Position numbers and translations under genes: made by a program
The notes under the pieces: generated by a model
What the model saw: the letters and a program-made list of their open reading frames with translations, nothing else
Told to the model about the DNA's origin: nothing
Database searches by the model: none
Shown here: positions 50,124 to 59,506 of the stretch, in pieces
Layout: each line of letters starts with the position of its first letter
How positions within the stretch are numbered: the first letter of the stretch is position 1
DNA from: Brachybacterium timonense
GTDB lineage: Bacteria > Actinomycetota > Actinomycetes > Actinomycetales > Dermabacteraceae
DNA length: 64,000 bases
NCBI RefSeq assembly: GCF_900258505.1
Contig: NZ_LT984895.1
Location: 679,123 to 743,122, forward strand
Direction of reading: 5' to 3'

Positions 50124-52181
50124 TCAGAGCAAGCCGCGCCGCTCCACGAGGTGCCGCACATCCCTGTCCTTCCCGCGCAGGGCACGGTAGGCATCGACCA
50201 TGTCCACCGAGCCGCCCAGCGCCAGCAGTTCACGGCGGAAGCGATCGCCGATCTCGCGCAGAGGGTGGCCCGCGGTGAGCTGTTCCTCGAACCAGGCCAC
50301 GGCGTCGGCGTCGAAGACCTCGGCCCAGAAGTAGGAGTAGTAGCCCGCGGCGTATGACCCCGAGAAGGTGTGGTTGAAGTACCCGGTGCGGTACCGCGGT
50401 GCCACGAGCGGATGCGCCAGATGCTCCTGCTCGAGCTGCTGCGCCTCGAAGGCATGCGGATCCGATGGGATCTGCTCGGGCGCAAGGCGATGCCAGCGCC
50501 AGTCCAGAACGGCTGCAGCCAGGTACTCCACGGTGGAGAAGCCTTCGCCCCACAACGCTGAGGTCCGCACCGCCTGCAGCAGCTCGGATGGGATCGGCTC
50601 ATCCGTGTCGACGTGGCGCGCCCAGTGCTCGACGATGCCGTCGCGCAGCGCCCACATCTCGTTGACCTGGGAGGGGAACTCCACCACATCGCGGGCTACA
50701 GACGTGCCAGAGACCGATGCACGGTCCACGTCGCTCAGCAGCCCGTGCAGCGCATGCCCGAATTCATGGAACAGCGTGCGCACCTGATCCAGGGACACGT
50801 AGGCGGGCTGACCCGGCGCCGGACGAGAGATGTTCAGGGTGTTCGCGATCACCGGGCGCATGCCGTGACGCCGCGACTGAGGCACAACCGCGTTCATCCA
50901 GGCGCCACCGCGCTTGGTGTCACGAGTGAAGAAGTCACCGATGAACAGGCCGATCCCGGTGCCGTCGGCGTCGAAAACCTCCCAGATGCGGGCCAGCTCA
51001 TGGTGGGCCGTCAGGTCATCTCGCTCCGTGAAGGTCAGCCCGTACACCTCGCGCGCGGCACGGAACACGCCGTCAACCAGCACCCGATCCAGCACCAGGT
51101 ACGGCTGCAGAGCAGCCTCGTCCACTGCGAAGTCCTCGGCGCGTACCCGGTTCTCGTAGTACGCCCAGTCCCACGGCTCGAGGTCGGTGATCCCATCGGC
51201 TGCGGCCCGCTCGGCGATCCGTGCGGCTTCCCGGTCGACGTTGCGCATCGCAGCCGGCACTGCGGAGGCGAACAGCTCGTCCACTGCCGACGGGGTCTTC
51301 GCGGTGCGGTCGGCCACCGCGAGAGAGGCGAAGTCCTCGAAGCCGAGCAGCTGAGCCTTGCGGGCGCGCGCGTCGGCGATCCGTCGCGCGGGGCCCCAGG
51401 TCTCCTCACCGCGCTGGAGCGAGGCCCGATGGAGCTTTTCGCGGGTGGCGCGCACTGTCAGGGACCCCAGCAGGCCCTGCACCGTGGGCAGCTCCAGGGT
51501 GAGCAGGAACCCGTCGAGCCCTGCATCCTGGGCGGCAGTACGGGCGGTGGCGAGCTGCGCCGCATCCAGGCCCGCCAGGTCGGCTTCGTCCCGCACGTGC
51601 ACTGCGGCCGCCTTGAGATCGGCGCGGACCTGCTGAGCGAAGGTCGTCTCCAGGGTGCTCAGTTCCTGATTCAGCTCTGCCAGCTGTGCCCGGCCGGCCT
51701 CATCGAGGCGGGCACCGCGCAGCACGAAACGCTGATGCATCCGCTCGAGGATCTGCTGCTCTTCGCGGTCCGAGCGCGGCCCGGCTGCGTGCAGCGCGTC
51801 CACACGGGCGAACAGCTCGGGGCTGAGCCACGTCGCATCGGCCAGCGCCGCGAGCCGCGGGGAGATCTCCGACTCGATACGGATCAGCTCTTCGGTGCCG
51901 TTTCCACCCATTTCATGGAAGAACACTCGCGAGACCCGAGCCAGCAGGGCGCTGCCCTCATCGAGCAGTTCGACCGTGTTCTCGAATGTGGGCTTGGCAG
52001 GATCTGCGGCGATCCGCTCCAGGAGAGCTTCCTGCTGCGCGATCCCGGCGTTGAAGGCCGGCATGTAGTGCTCGGGGCGGATCGCGGCGAAGTCCGGCAG
52101 CCCGTAGGGGAGGGCCGACGGCGAGGCGAAGGGGTTATCGGCGGGCAGGGCGAGTGAAGCGCTGGAGTGCGATGGAGCCAT
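50124..52181 (-). CDS. M3-family zinc oligopeptidase
   Basis: 685 residues, a cytoplasmic metallopeptidase of the oligopeptidase A / peptidyl-dipeptidase Dcp group that digests short peptides. The zinc site HEXXH is in VRTLFHEFGHALHGLLSD, with the third ligand Glu downstream in VVEFPSQVNEMW. N-terminal FAAIRPEHYMPAFNAGIAQQ and C-terminal FSGSYAAGYYSYFWAEVFDA are characteristic of M3. It follows the galactoside operon by 36 bases on the same strand and might be read through from it. Confidence 0.93.
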   Translation of the reverse strand: MAPSHSSASLALPADNPFASPSALPYGLPDFAAIRPEHYMPAFNAGIAQQEALLERIAADPAKPTFENTVELLDEGSALLARVSRVFFHEMGGNGTEELIRIESEISPRLAALADATWLSPELFARVDALHAAGPRSDREEQQILERMHQRFVLRGARLDEAGRAQLAELNQELSTLETTFAQQVRADLKAAAVHVRDEADLAGLDAAQLATARTAAQDAGLDGFLLTLELPTVQGLLGSLTVRATREKLHRASLQRGEETWGPARRIADARARKAQLLGFEDFASLAVADRTAKTPSAVDELFASAVPAAMRNVDREAARIAERAAADGITDLEPWDWAYYENRVRAEDFAVDEAALQPYLVLDRVLVDGVFRAAREVYGLTFTERDDLTAHHELARIWEVFDADGTGIGLFIGDFFTRDTKRGGAWMNAVVPQSRRHGMRPVIANTLNISRPAPGQPAYVSLDQVRTLFHEFGHALHGLLSDVDRASVSGTSVARDVVEFPSQVNEMWALRDGIVEHWARHVDTDEPIPSELLQAVRTSALWGEGFSTVEYLAAAVLDWRWHRLAPEQIPSDPHAFEAQQLEQEHLAHPLVAPRYRTGYFNHTFSGSYAAGYYSYFWAEVFDADAVAWFEEQLTAGHPLREIGDRFRRELLALGGSVDMVDAYRALRGKDRDVRHLVERRGLL

Positions 52182-52217
52182 TGCCCCAGGCTAGTCACTC
52201 GCCCTGTCCGGCGCAGG

Positions 52218-53609
52218 TCAGGAGAACAAGGCGTTGATCTTGTCGTTGTACTCCGTGAAGTCGGCGCCGCTGATCTGGCGCTGCCAGATCCGGTCGAAGG
52301 CCGGCTGCATGATCGCCATGATCGAGGCGGAGTTCTGCACCAGCGGGTACAGGCCGGTCTGGCCCTCCGTGACCCGGTCCGTGAAGGCGCTGACGTCCAG
52401 ACCGTCGTCCTCGTAGGAGGTGATTGCTGCCGTTGTGCCGACGTCCGTTGCTGGGAAGAACGGAGCGCGCTGCCCGATCAGCTGCTGCGCCTCATCGGAG
52501 GCGAGGAATGCGATCAGGCGCGCCGCCTCCTCCTTGTTCTGTGACTGGGCGCTGATGGAGTCGCCCAGCCCGTTGAACACCGAGACGGGATGCCCGATCG
52601 GGCCCGCCGGCAGTGGTGAAAGCCCCAGGTCGACACCGTCGAGCCGGTTGAAGGTGCCGATCATCCACGAACCGGTCATCGCCAGCGCAGCGCTGCCCGA
52701 TTGGATCTGCGCGGTGGCCGGGGAGGAATCCCCGAAACGCCCGAACGGCGGGAAGAAGCCTTTGTCTACCAGGCCGAAGTACCAGTCGATGGTCTTGACG
52801 AAGAGTTCATCATCGAAACGGAAGCGGGTGCCCCACACCGGTTCATCAGTCCAGTGCCAGCCGGTGGACAGCGCGAAGGACCCCCACGTGGTCTGGCCGA
52901 CGTAATCGATCGAGGGGTCGGCGGCGAGGCCGAAGGTCGCCACATTTCTGGCATCGAAACCCTTCTCGTCGCCGCGCACACCGTTCTTGTCGACGCTGAG
53001 ATGGGCGATGATCTGCTCGAAGCTGCCGCCGTCATCCGGGTTCCAGTCGAGCCCGTACAGGTCGTCTTCCGACACACCGGAGTTCGCCAGGCGTCTGCGG
53101 TCGTAGGCGAAGGCGATCGTGTCGTAGTCCTTCGGCACGCCGTAGCGTTTGCCGTCCTGACCGGTCCAGAGGTCCTGCAACCCGTCCTGGAAGCGTGAGG
53201 CAGACAGCTCATCAACCGGCGCGAACCCGTCCAGCGGCGTGATCACACCGAGCTTCACGAACTCCGGGAAGCGCGCCAGGTGGTCGGTGAACGCGTCGGG
53301 CCCGGCCTCTGCGACGAAGCTCGCGGTGAGCTTCGTCCAGTAGTCGTCAAAGCCCAGCTGCGTGATGCGCACCTCGATATCGGGGTTCTTCTCCATGAAC
53401 CGGTCGATCGCAGCCGAGTATGCGGGCAGCTGCAGGGCATCCCACAGCCAGTAGTCGATCGCCACCTTCCCGCGTGCGGTGCTCGCACCGCAGCCTGCGA
53501 GAGAGGCGGCTCCCGCTGCCCCCGCCGCGAGACCGGCCGTGCCGCCCAGGAGCGAGCGGCGCGACACTGCGCGGGGATCGGACCGAAGTGTGTGTCGTCG
53601 GGGAGTCAT
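52218..53609 (-). CDS. Sugar ABC transporter, substrate-binding lipoprotein
   Basis: 463 residues. A Tat-like SRRSLLGGTAG leads to a lipobox SLAGC (Cys40). The mature part is a cluster B sugar receptor: DYWLWDALQLPAYSAAIDRF, DAFTDHLARFPEFVK, QSGSAALAMTGSWMIGTFNR. ATG 53609 follows GAGGTG. It is the last gene of the GH36-permease-permease-receptor run; receptors more often come first. Linkage to alpha-galactosidase suggests melibiose, raffinose or a related alpha-galactoside. Confidence 0.88.
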   Translation of the reverse strand: MTPRRHTLRSDPRAVSRRSLLGGTAGLAAGAAGAASLAGCGASTARGKVAIDYWLWDALQLPAYSAAIDRFMEKNPDIEVRITQLGFDDYWTKLTASFVAEAGPDAFTDHLARFPEFVKLGVITPLDGFAPVDELSASRFQDGLQDLWTGQDGKRYGVPKDYDTIAFAYDRRRLANSGVSEDDLYGLDWNPDDGGSFEQIIAHLSVDKNGVRGDEKGFDARNVATFGLAADPSIDYVGQTTWGSFALSTGWHWTDEPVWGTRFRFDDELFVKTIDWYFGLVDKGFFPPFGRFGDSSPATAQIQSGSAALAMTGSWMIGTFNRLDGVDLGLSPLPAGPIGHPVSVFNGLGDSISAQSQNKEEAARLIAFLASDEAQQLIGQRAPFFPATDVGTTAAITSYEDDGLDVSAFTDRVTEGQTGLYPLVQNSASIMAIMQPAFDRIWQRQISGADFTEYNDKINALFS

Positions 53610-53619
53610 GGGGTGCACC

Positions 53620-54567
53620 TCACTTGATCCCGCTGAAGCCGATGGAGTCCACGATCCGCTTGGCGAACAGGGCGAAGAGGATCAGCATGGGCGCGGCCGC
53701 CACGAGCGTGGCCGCCATCAGGCCGGACCAGTCCGGACCGGTGCCCGGTGCCTGCGCCCGGAAGACACCGAGCGCGACCGTGAGCACGCGGGAGGCGTCG
53801 GTGTAGGACACCATCAGCGACCAGAAGTACTCGTTCCATGCCGTCATGTACGTCAGCAGCGCGAGCGTTGCGAGCGGCGCCGAACTCATCGGCAGCACCA
53901 GGGTGAAGAACACCCGCACCTTCGAGGCGCCGTCGATCAGAGCTGCCTCCTCCACCTCGCGTGAGATGTTGTTGAAGAACTGCCGCAGGAAGAAGATGGC
54001 GAACGGCGAGATGAACAAGGTGGGCAGCATGATGCCCAGCAGGGTGTCCACCAGGTGCAGGTTCTTGATCAGGATGAAGTTCGGCAGCAGCGTGAAGATC
54101 TGCGGGATCATCATCGAGGCAAGGAACACCATGAACACGGTCTCCCGGCCCCGCCAGCGCAGGCGGGAGAATGCGTAGGCGGCCATGGCGCAGGAAAAGG
54201 TCTGCACGACGGTGATCGACGTCGCGACGATCACCGAGTTCAGCAGATACCGCCAGAAGTTGATGGAGGCGCCGGAGCCGCCCTGCGCGATGGCGGTGTC
54301 GACGTCCTGCAGGCCGAACACGCGCTCGAAGCCGCCGGTGTTCAGGCCGACGGGCAGCAGACTGCCCGGATTCGCAGCCAATGCGTTGTTGCTGGACAGC
54401 GCTGTGCGCAGCATCCAGTAGAACGGGAACAGAGTGATGAACAGGAAGATGATCATCACCGCCCAGGCGAGGATCTTCCTCCAGGGGAACGGCTTACCGG
54501 GCCGCGTGGACGGGACGCCCACGGGGCGCTGCGCTGCAGCGTCGACGGCGTCGGTGCTCTGACTCAT
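53620..54567 (-). CDS. Sugar ABC transporter, permease (MalG-type)
   Basis: 315 residues, six helices after a Pro/Thr-rich start. The EAA loop is EVEEAALIDGASKVRVFFTL with VLPMSSAPL, and FPFYWMLRTALSS and ASMMIPQIFTLLPNFILIKN are typical of MalG/MsmG subunits. GAGGAGCACACG precedes ATG 54567. It lies 10 bases after the partner permease gene. Confidence 0.9.
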   Translation of the reverse strand: MSQSTDAVDAAAQRPVGVPSTRPGKPFPWRKILAWAVMIIFLFITLFPFYWMLRTALSSNNALAANPGSLLPVGLNTGGFERVFGLQDVDTAIAQGGSGASINFWRYLLNSVIVATSITVVQTFSCAMAAYAFSRLRWRGRETVFMVFLASMMIPQIFTLLPNFILIKNLHLVDTLLGIMLPTLFISPFAIFFLRQFFNNISREVEEAALIDGASKVRVFFTLVLPMSSAPLATLALLTYMTAWNEYFWSLMVSYTDASRVLTVALGVFRAQAPGTGPDWSGLMAATLVAAAPMLILFALFAKRIVDSIGFSGIK

Positions 54568-54577
54568 CGTGTGCTCC

Positions 54578-55483
54578 TCAGTCCAGATCCGATTCGCCGG
54601 CACGGCTCAGCCTGTATTGGGTAAAGGTGATCACCAGCAGGATCAGCAGAAGCGCCACCGACAGCGCCGAGGCGTAGCCGAACTCGTACTCCGCGAAAGC
54701 GTTCTGGTAGATGTACATCTGCAGAACGCGTGAGGCATCGGCAGGGCCGCCCTGGGTGGTCACCGAGACTGTGTCAAACACCTGGAACGAGCCGATGATC
54801 GTCATGATCAGCACAAGCGCCAGGATCGGCCGCAGCAGCGGCATGGTGATGCGTCGGAACATCTGGACCTCGGTGGCGCCGTCGGTGCGGGCTGCCTCGT
54901 AGAGGTGACTCGGGATCGACTGCAGCCCCGCGAAGATCAGCAGCGCCGTGTAGCCCATGTGCCGCCACACGTTCACCAGCGCGATGGTGGGGATCACCCA
55001 GGCTTCGTTCGACCAGAACTGGATCGGGCCGATCCCGAACCACCCCAGCGCGATGTTCGCGATGCCGAGCTGCGTATCGAGGATCCACAGGAACACGATG
55101 GCTGCGACGACATTGGAGACCAGGTACGGGGTCAGCACCAAGGATCGCAGGATCGTGGACTGCGTGAGCCGCTGCATCAGCACGGCGATCACGAGCGCGA
55201 CGATGGTCTGCACCCCGATGTTGATGACCACATACAGCACGGTCACCACCAGGGCGTTCCAGAACACCGAGTCGGCCAGCATCTCCCGGTAGTTCTGCAA
55301 CCCCACCCAGGTGGGCGGGGTGAGGGTCGTGTACTCCGTGAAGGAGTAGTAGATGCCGGTGATCATCGGCCAGATGAGGAAGACGAGCAGGCCGATGCTC
55401 GCCGGTGCGATGAACAGCAGCGCGAGCGCCGTGTCATCGCGGTGACGGCGCCTGGCGCCGCGTGCCGACGGTGAGGTGGTCAT
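54578..55483 (-). CDS. Sugar ABC transporter, permease (MalF/MsmF-type)
   Basis: 301 residues, six helices. ALALLFIAPASIGLLVFLIW, SRVLQMYIYQNAFAEYEFGY and the EAA loop HLYEAARTDGATEVQMFRRI with TMPLLRPIL identify the MalF-like subunit. It pairs with the following permease. The ATPase is not encoded here, so a shared MsmK-type ATPase elsewhere is expected. Confidence 0.9.
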   Translation of the reverse strand: MTTSPSARGARRRHRDDTALALLFIAPASIGLLVFLIWPMITGIYYSFTEYTTLTPPTWVGLQNYREMLADSVFWNALVVTVLYVVINIGVQTIVALVIAVLMQRLTQSTILRSLVLTPYLVSNVVAAIVFLWILDTQLGIANIALGWFGIGPIQFWSNEAWVIPTIALVNVWRHMGYTALLIFAGLQSIPSHLYEAARTDGATEVQMFRRITMPLLRPILALVLIMTIIGSFQVFDTVSVTTQGGPADASRVLQMYIYQNAFAEYEFGYASALSVALLLILLVITFTQYRLSRAGESDLD

Positions 55484-55520
55484 GGGTGTCCTTTCCGCCG
55501 ATCTGCAGTGATCAGATTCG

Positions 55521-57713
55521 TCAGGAAGCGACGGCTTCGAGCTCGAGCAGGAACGCCTGCTCGGGGGCGAGGTTCGGGGTGGCCAGGCCCGTGAGCGTCA
55601 GCGCAGAGCCGGGCAGGACCAGGCCCTCCGGTCGTGAAGCGAGGGGCCACCACGCGGGGGCCTCGAGGATGTGCGGGTCGCCGCTGGGGGCAAGCAGGCG
55701 CACCCGGTAGCGACGCGCATCGTCGAGCCCTCGCAGCCGCAGCGATCCGCGCGGGGACAGCGCCGAGCTGGACAGCGCCGCGAGGGAGAACACGGCATGG
55801 CTCTGGTCATCGGCGACGACACCCTGGATCTGCAGCGATGTATCCGCGCGATCCACGCGCACCAGAGTGCCGGTGAACAACAGCTCTCGCAGGCGCTTGT
55901 ACGCGCTGATCCATTCCCGCAGTTCGATGATCTCCTCATCGGTTGCCTGCGCGAGATCCCATTCGATGCCCAGATGGCCGAACAGGGCGGTGGCTGCGCG
56001 GAAGGCCAGGGAGTGCAGACGGCCCGTGGTGTGGGAGCGGCCTGAGGCGATGTGACTGCCCATCAGCTCCAGCGGGATGAGCTGTGCGGTCCAGCGGTTC
56101 ATCTGCTGGCGCTCGAGCGGGTCGATGCAGTCTGACACCCACACGCGGTCGGTTCGTTCGAGCACCCCGAGGTCGACGCGTGCGCCGCCGGAGGAGCAGG
56201 ACTCGATCTCCAGACCGGGAAAGCGCTCCTTCAGCTCGTCCATCAGGCGGTAGGCAGCCCGGGTCTGCGCGGACACGGCAGCGGCGCCGGTCGCGCGGGT
56301 GCCGGATTCGATCAGGTCACGGTTGTGGTCCCACTTGACGTACGAGATATCGGTGGATTCGAGCACCGCGACCATCTGGTCGCGGACATGGGCGTACGCC
56401 TCGGGGATCGACAGGTTCAGCACCTGCTGGTGTCGCGAACGTACGGGGAGGCGGTCCGGGCCGGGCGCCATGATCCACTCGGGGTGGGCACGTGCCACGT
56501 CGGAATCCTCGTTGACCATCTCCGGCTCGAACCACAGGCCGAACTGCATGCCCAGGTCCGTCACGTGGTCCGCGAGCGGGGCCAGGCCGTCCGGCCAGAT
56601 CTCCGCGGAGACCACCCAGTCGCCGAGTCCAGAGTGATCATCACGCCGTGAACCGAACCAGCCGTCGTCCAGCACGTACCGTTCGACGCCGAGGCTCGCG
56701 GCGCGATCGGCGAGGTCCTTCAGGCGATCGAGGTCATGGTCGAAGTACACCGCCTCCCACACGTTCAGCGTGACGGGCCGGTTCAGGCTCACGTGGTGGT
56801 CCCGCGATCGCAGGTGGCGGTGGAAGCGTGCGGCCACGGCATCCAGGCCGATGCCGTAGGCGCCCATCACCCACGGGCTCTCGTACGAGGCGCCGGGGGC
56901 AAGGCGGCCCTCGCCGGCCAGCAGCAGCTCACCACCGCCGATCACCTGGTCGCCGGTCCACAGCCGTTCCGCCCGATGCACATGGTTGCCGGAGAAAGCG
57001 GTGTGCACGGCACGGATCTCACCGGAGGCGAAATCGAAGCCGGCCGGACCCGTGTGCAGCACGTAGGCGCTGTCAGCGCCCGTGCGGCCGCGACGGTTCT
57101 CGCGCACATGCGCGCCAACGCCGAAGGCGCTGCGTTGCGGCACCCGCTCCTTGCCCCACCGTCCGGCAAGGTCGAGGATCTCGTCGGCGTCGGGGGAGGC
57201 GGGCAGCGTCAGGGTGAGGCCCTGTAGCACGTAGTCGTCGTCACCGGTGTTCGTGAGCTGGGCCCGTTCGCGCACGAGTCCGCTAGCCAGCAGCTCGACG
57301 GTGAGCTCCACGCGGATCCCGGCAGCCGGGTCCTCCAGGGTCCACACGGCGGCGCCGGCACCGGTTTCGTGCAGTGCGCCGTCGGTGCGTCCGGGTGGAA
57401 CCGTGACGCCGGTGACGGTCAGGCGTGGGGAGAAGAACGACCCGTCGGCGCGAGCCCCGGAGATGCCGGGATGACCGGTCCATGCGTCGGCGAGCTGCGG
57501 CAGGATCGCCACGCGCACGGGCTCATCGGCACCGTTGTTCGGCACCGTGTGCACGCTGGCGTCCGCGATCGCCTCGGCATCCGCCCCGCTGAGCGGCCCC
57601 AGGTCATCGCCCCAGTGCAGGATCGCTGGGGAACGGTCCCCGCGGGCCTCCAGCAGCACCGACACATCCGATGCGCGAAGGTGGACAAGGGCGGGGCGGA
57701 CGGACGACGTCAT
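55521..57713 (-). CDS. Alpha-galactosidase, GH36
   Basis: 730 residues, full family length, no signal peptide, so cytoplasmic. It hydrolyses terminal alpha-galactosides such as melibiose and raffinose. An N-terminal beta-sandwich is followed by the barrel with YVLDDGWFGSRRDDHSGLGDW, nucleophile ISYVKWDHNRDL (Asp), the CSSGGARVDLGVLERT segment and acid/base VSDCIDPLERQ. GGAGG seven bases before ATG 57713 defines the start. It is the first gene of an operon with a binding-protein-dependent importer. Confidence 0.93.
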   Translation of the reverse strand: MTSSVRPALVHLRASDVSVLLEARGDRSPAILHWGDDLGPLSGADAEAIADASVHTVPNNGADEPVRVAILPQLADAWTGHPGISGARADGSFFSPRLTVTGVTVPPGRTDGALHETGAGAAVWTLEDPAAGIRVELTVELLASGLVRERAQLTNTGDDDYVLQGLTLTLPASPDADEILDLAGRWGKERVPQRSAFGVGAHVRENRRGRTGADSAYVLHTGPAGFDFASGEIRAVHTAFSGNHVHRAERLWTGDQVIGGGELLLAGEGRLAPGASYESPWVMGAYGIGLDAVAARFHRHLRSRDHHVSLNRPVTLNVWEAVYFDHDLDRLKDLADRAASLGVERYVLDDGWFGSRRDDHSGLGDWVVSAEIWPDGLAPLADHVTDLGMQFGLWFEPEMVNEDSDVARAHPEWIMAPGPDRLPVRSRHQQVLNLSIPEAYAHVRDQMVAVLESTDISYVKWDHNRDLIESGTRATGAAAVSAQTRAAYRLMDELKERFPGLEIESCSSGGARVDLGVLERTDRVWVSDCIDPLERQQMNRWTAQLIPLELMGSHIASGRSHTTGRLHSLAFRAATALFGHLGIEWDLAQATDEEIIELREWISAYKRLRELLFTGTLVRVDRADTSLQIQGVVADDQSHAVFSLAALSSSALSPRGSLRLRGLDDARRYRVRLLAPSGDPHILEAPAWWPLASRPEGLVLPGSALTLTGLATPNLAPEQAFLLELEAVAS

Positions 57714-57789
57714 GCAGGGACCTCCGGAGACGAGGCGACGGCGCGCAACGACCCGGGCAGGGGCAGGGCATCGTCGCTCTGACTGATGA

Positions 57790-57799
57790 TGTAAGCGCA
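57790..57799. promoter_or_regulatory. Possible LacI-type operator half-site upstream of the GH36 gene
   Basis: TGTAAGCGCA matches one and a bit halves of the TGTNAGCGCTNACA pattern used by many actinobacterial LacI regulators; TACA four bases on (57803-57806) gives only a shifted second half. It is 77 bases before the GH36 start. No lacI-type gene is adjacent. Confidence 0.3.
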
Positions 57800-57914
57800 C
57801 CGTACACGCGCGGGCCGACAGACACCGAGGGCTGCAGTCCCGCAGGCGTGGTCTCGCACGCGCGGATCCGTCGTCCCGGACGGGACGTGCGCTCGACCCC
57901 GAAAGGGGTGCGGC

Positions 57915-59366
57915 TCAGCGCCCCATGCCCTCCCGGCTGATGCGCACCATCTCCTCACGGTCCACGACCTTCACGCGGGCACGCGGTTCACCGTCGGCGT
58001 CCCGGCTGGCAGCGCCTAGCGCCTTCTCGTGCTCATCCAGTGCCATCCAGCCGTCCCACGTCGTGTACTCCACGCCGCGCTCGTCCAGCAAACGCAGGAT
58101 CGCATCGGGATCTCGCTCGGCTGCGGTCGGCACACGGTCCTCGCGCAGGTCCTCCAGCAGCGAGGTGATGGTTTCCAGCGCGTCGGACTTCGTCGCGCCG
58201 ATCAGGCCGACGGGCCCGCGCTTGATCCATCCGTTCGTGTACAGGCCCGGCTGCACCGCACCGGCGGCGTCCACCACACGCCCGGCCTCATTGAGGATCA
58301 CCCCGCGCTCAGGGTCATAGGGCACCTCGGGCAGCTCCGAGCCGAAGTAACCGACGGCGCGGTACACGGCCTGCAGCGGGTAGTCGACCATCTCGCCGGT
58401 GCCCACCAGGGCGCCATCCTCGTCCAGTCGGGTGCGCTCGAACCGCATGCCCGTGACACGGCCGTCCTCGCCGAGCACCTCGACCGGGCGATGCCAGAAG
58501 TGCAGGTGCAGACGGCGCCGCACCGCCCCGCCATGCGCATCGACGGGTTCCGCACCAGAAGCCTCCCGCTCCTTCTGCTGCTCGAGCCAGCCAACGAAAG
58601 TCTGCACCACCTGATCGGTGCGTTTATCGGCGTGGATCGCCTCCCACTCCGCATCGGTGACCTGCTCGAGGTCGCGGGGGTCCATGACGATCTGCACGCC
58701 GTGTGGATGGGCCAGCTCACGTGTCTCCAGCGGGCTGAACTTCACCTGTGCCGGGCCGCGGCGGCCGAACACGTGCACGTCGGTGGTCTGTGCAGCTTCG
58801 AGCCCCTCGTGCACGGTGGCGGGAATCTCGGTGCGCAGCAACTCATCGGCGCCCTTGGACAGCATGCGCGCGACATCGAGAGCTACATTTCCGTTACCGA
58901 TCACCGCGACGTCACGGGCGCTGAGGTCCCAGCTGCGCGGATAGTCCGGGTTGCCGTCGTACCAGGCGACGAAATCGGCGGCACCGAAGGAGCCATCCAG
59001 GTCGATGCCCGGGATGGGGAGATCGGCATCCTTCAGAGCGCCGGTGGCGAAGACGATTGCGTCATAGTGGGCGCGCAGGTCATCCAGGGTGAGGTCGGTG
59101 CCGAACTCGACATCACCCAGGAAGCGGATGTCGCCGCGGCCCAGGATGCGGTGTAGGGCCGTGATGATGCCCTTGATACGCGGATGGTCGGGGGCGACGC
59201 CGTAACGGATCAGCCCAAAGGGCGCGGGGAATCGATCAAAGATGTCAGCCTGCACCTGCAGCTCACCGCCCTTGACGGGGGCGGAGCGCATGAGAGTCTC
59301 CGCGGCATACACCCCGGCAGGACCGGAGCCGATAACGGCTAGGCGAAGGGGCTGGGAGGAGGACAT
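57915..59366 (-). CDS. fprA: Ferredoxin/adrenodoxin-type NADP+ reductase
   Basis: 483 residues. RLAVIGSGPAGVYAAETL binds FAD, FDRFPAPFGLIRYGVAPDHP is the hallmark of adrenodoxin-reductase-like FprA enzymes, and VAVIGNGNVALDVARML binds NADP. GLYTNGWIKRGPVGLIGATK is the conserved C-terminal region. It passes electrons between NADPH and ferredoxin, for example for P450s or biosynthesis. Stands alone between the galactoside operon and the FNT gene. Confidence 0.92.
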   Translation of the reverse strand: MSSSQPLRLAVIGSGPAGVYAAETLMRSAPVKGGELQVQADIFDRFPAPFGLIRYGVAPDHPRIKGIITALHRILGRGDIRFLGDVEFGTDLTLDDLRAHYDAIVFATGALKDADLPIPGIDLDGSFGAADFVAWYDGNPDYPRSWDLSARDVAVIGNGNVALDVARMLSKGADELLRTEIPATVHEGLEAAQTTDVHVFGRRGPAQVKFSPLETRELAHPHGVQIVMDPRDLEQVTDAEWEAIHADKRTDQVVQTFVGWLEQQKEREASGAEPVDAHGGAVRRRLHLHFWHRPVEVLGEDGRVTGMRFERTRLDEDGALVGTGEMVDYPLQAVYRAVGYFGSELPEVPYDPERGVILNEAGRVVDAAGAVQPGLYTNGWIKRGPVGLIGATKSDALETITSLLEDLREDRVPTAAERDPDAILRLLDERGVEYTTWDGWMALDEHEKALGAASRDADGEPRARVKVVDREEMVRISREGMGR

Positions 59367-59446
59367 CTCACCTCAGTCTCGTGGCGCAGAGCGCCGGGTC
59401 GAGCGCCGACTGCGCGACGCAGGGATTTCCGCACCACTCTATACGC

Positions 59447-59490
59447 GAAAATCGCGGCCGGGATGCGTCGTTGCGCACCCCGGCCGCGAT
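59447..59490 (-). terminator. Rho-independent terminator of the FNT gene
   Basis: On the minus strand a perfect 12-bp stem (59479-59490 with 59451-59462), extended inside by four more pairs after one mismatch, is followed at once by TTTTC. It begins 17 bases after the FNT stop. This is the most canonical terminator in the window. Confidence 0.88.
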
Positions 59491-59506
59491 CGCACAGGCG
59501 TGGGTC

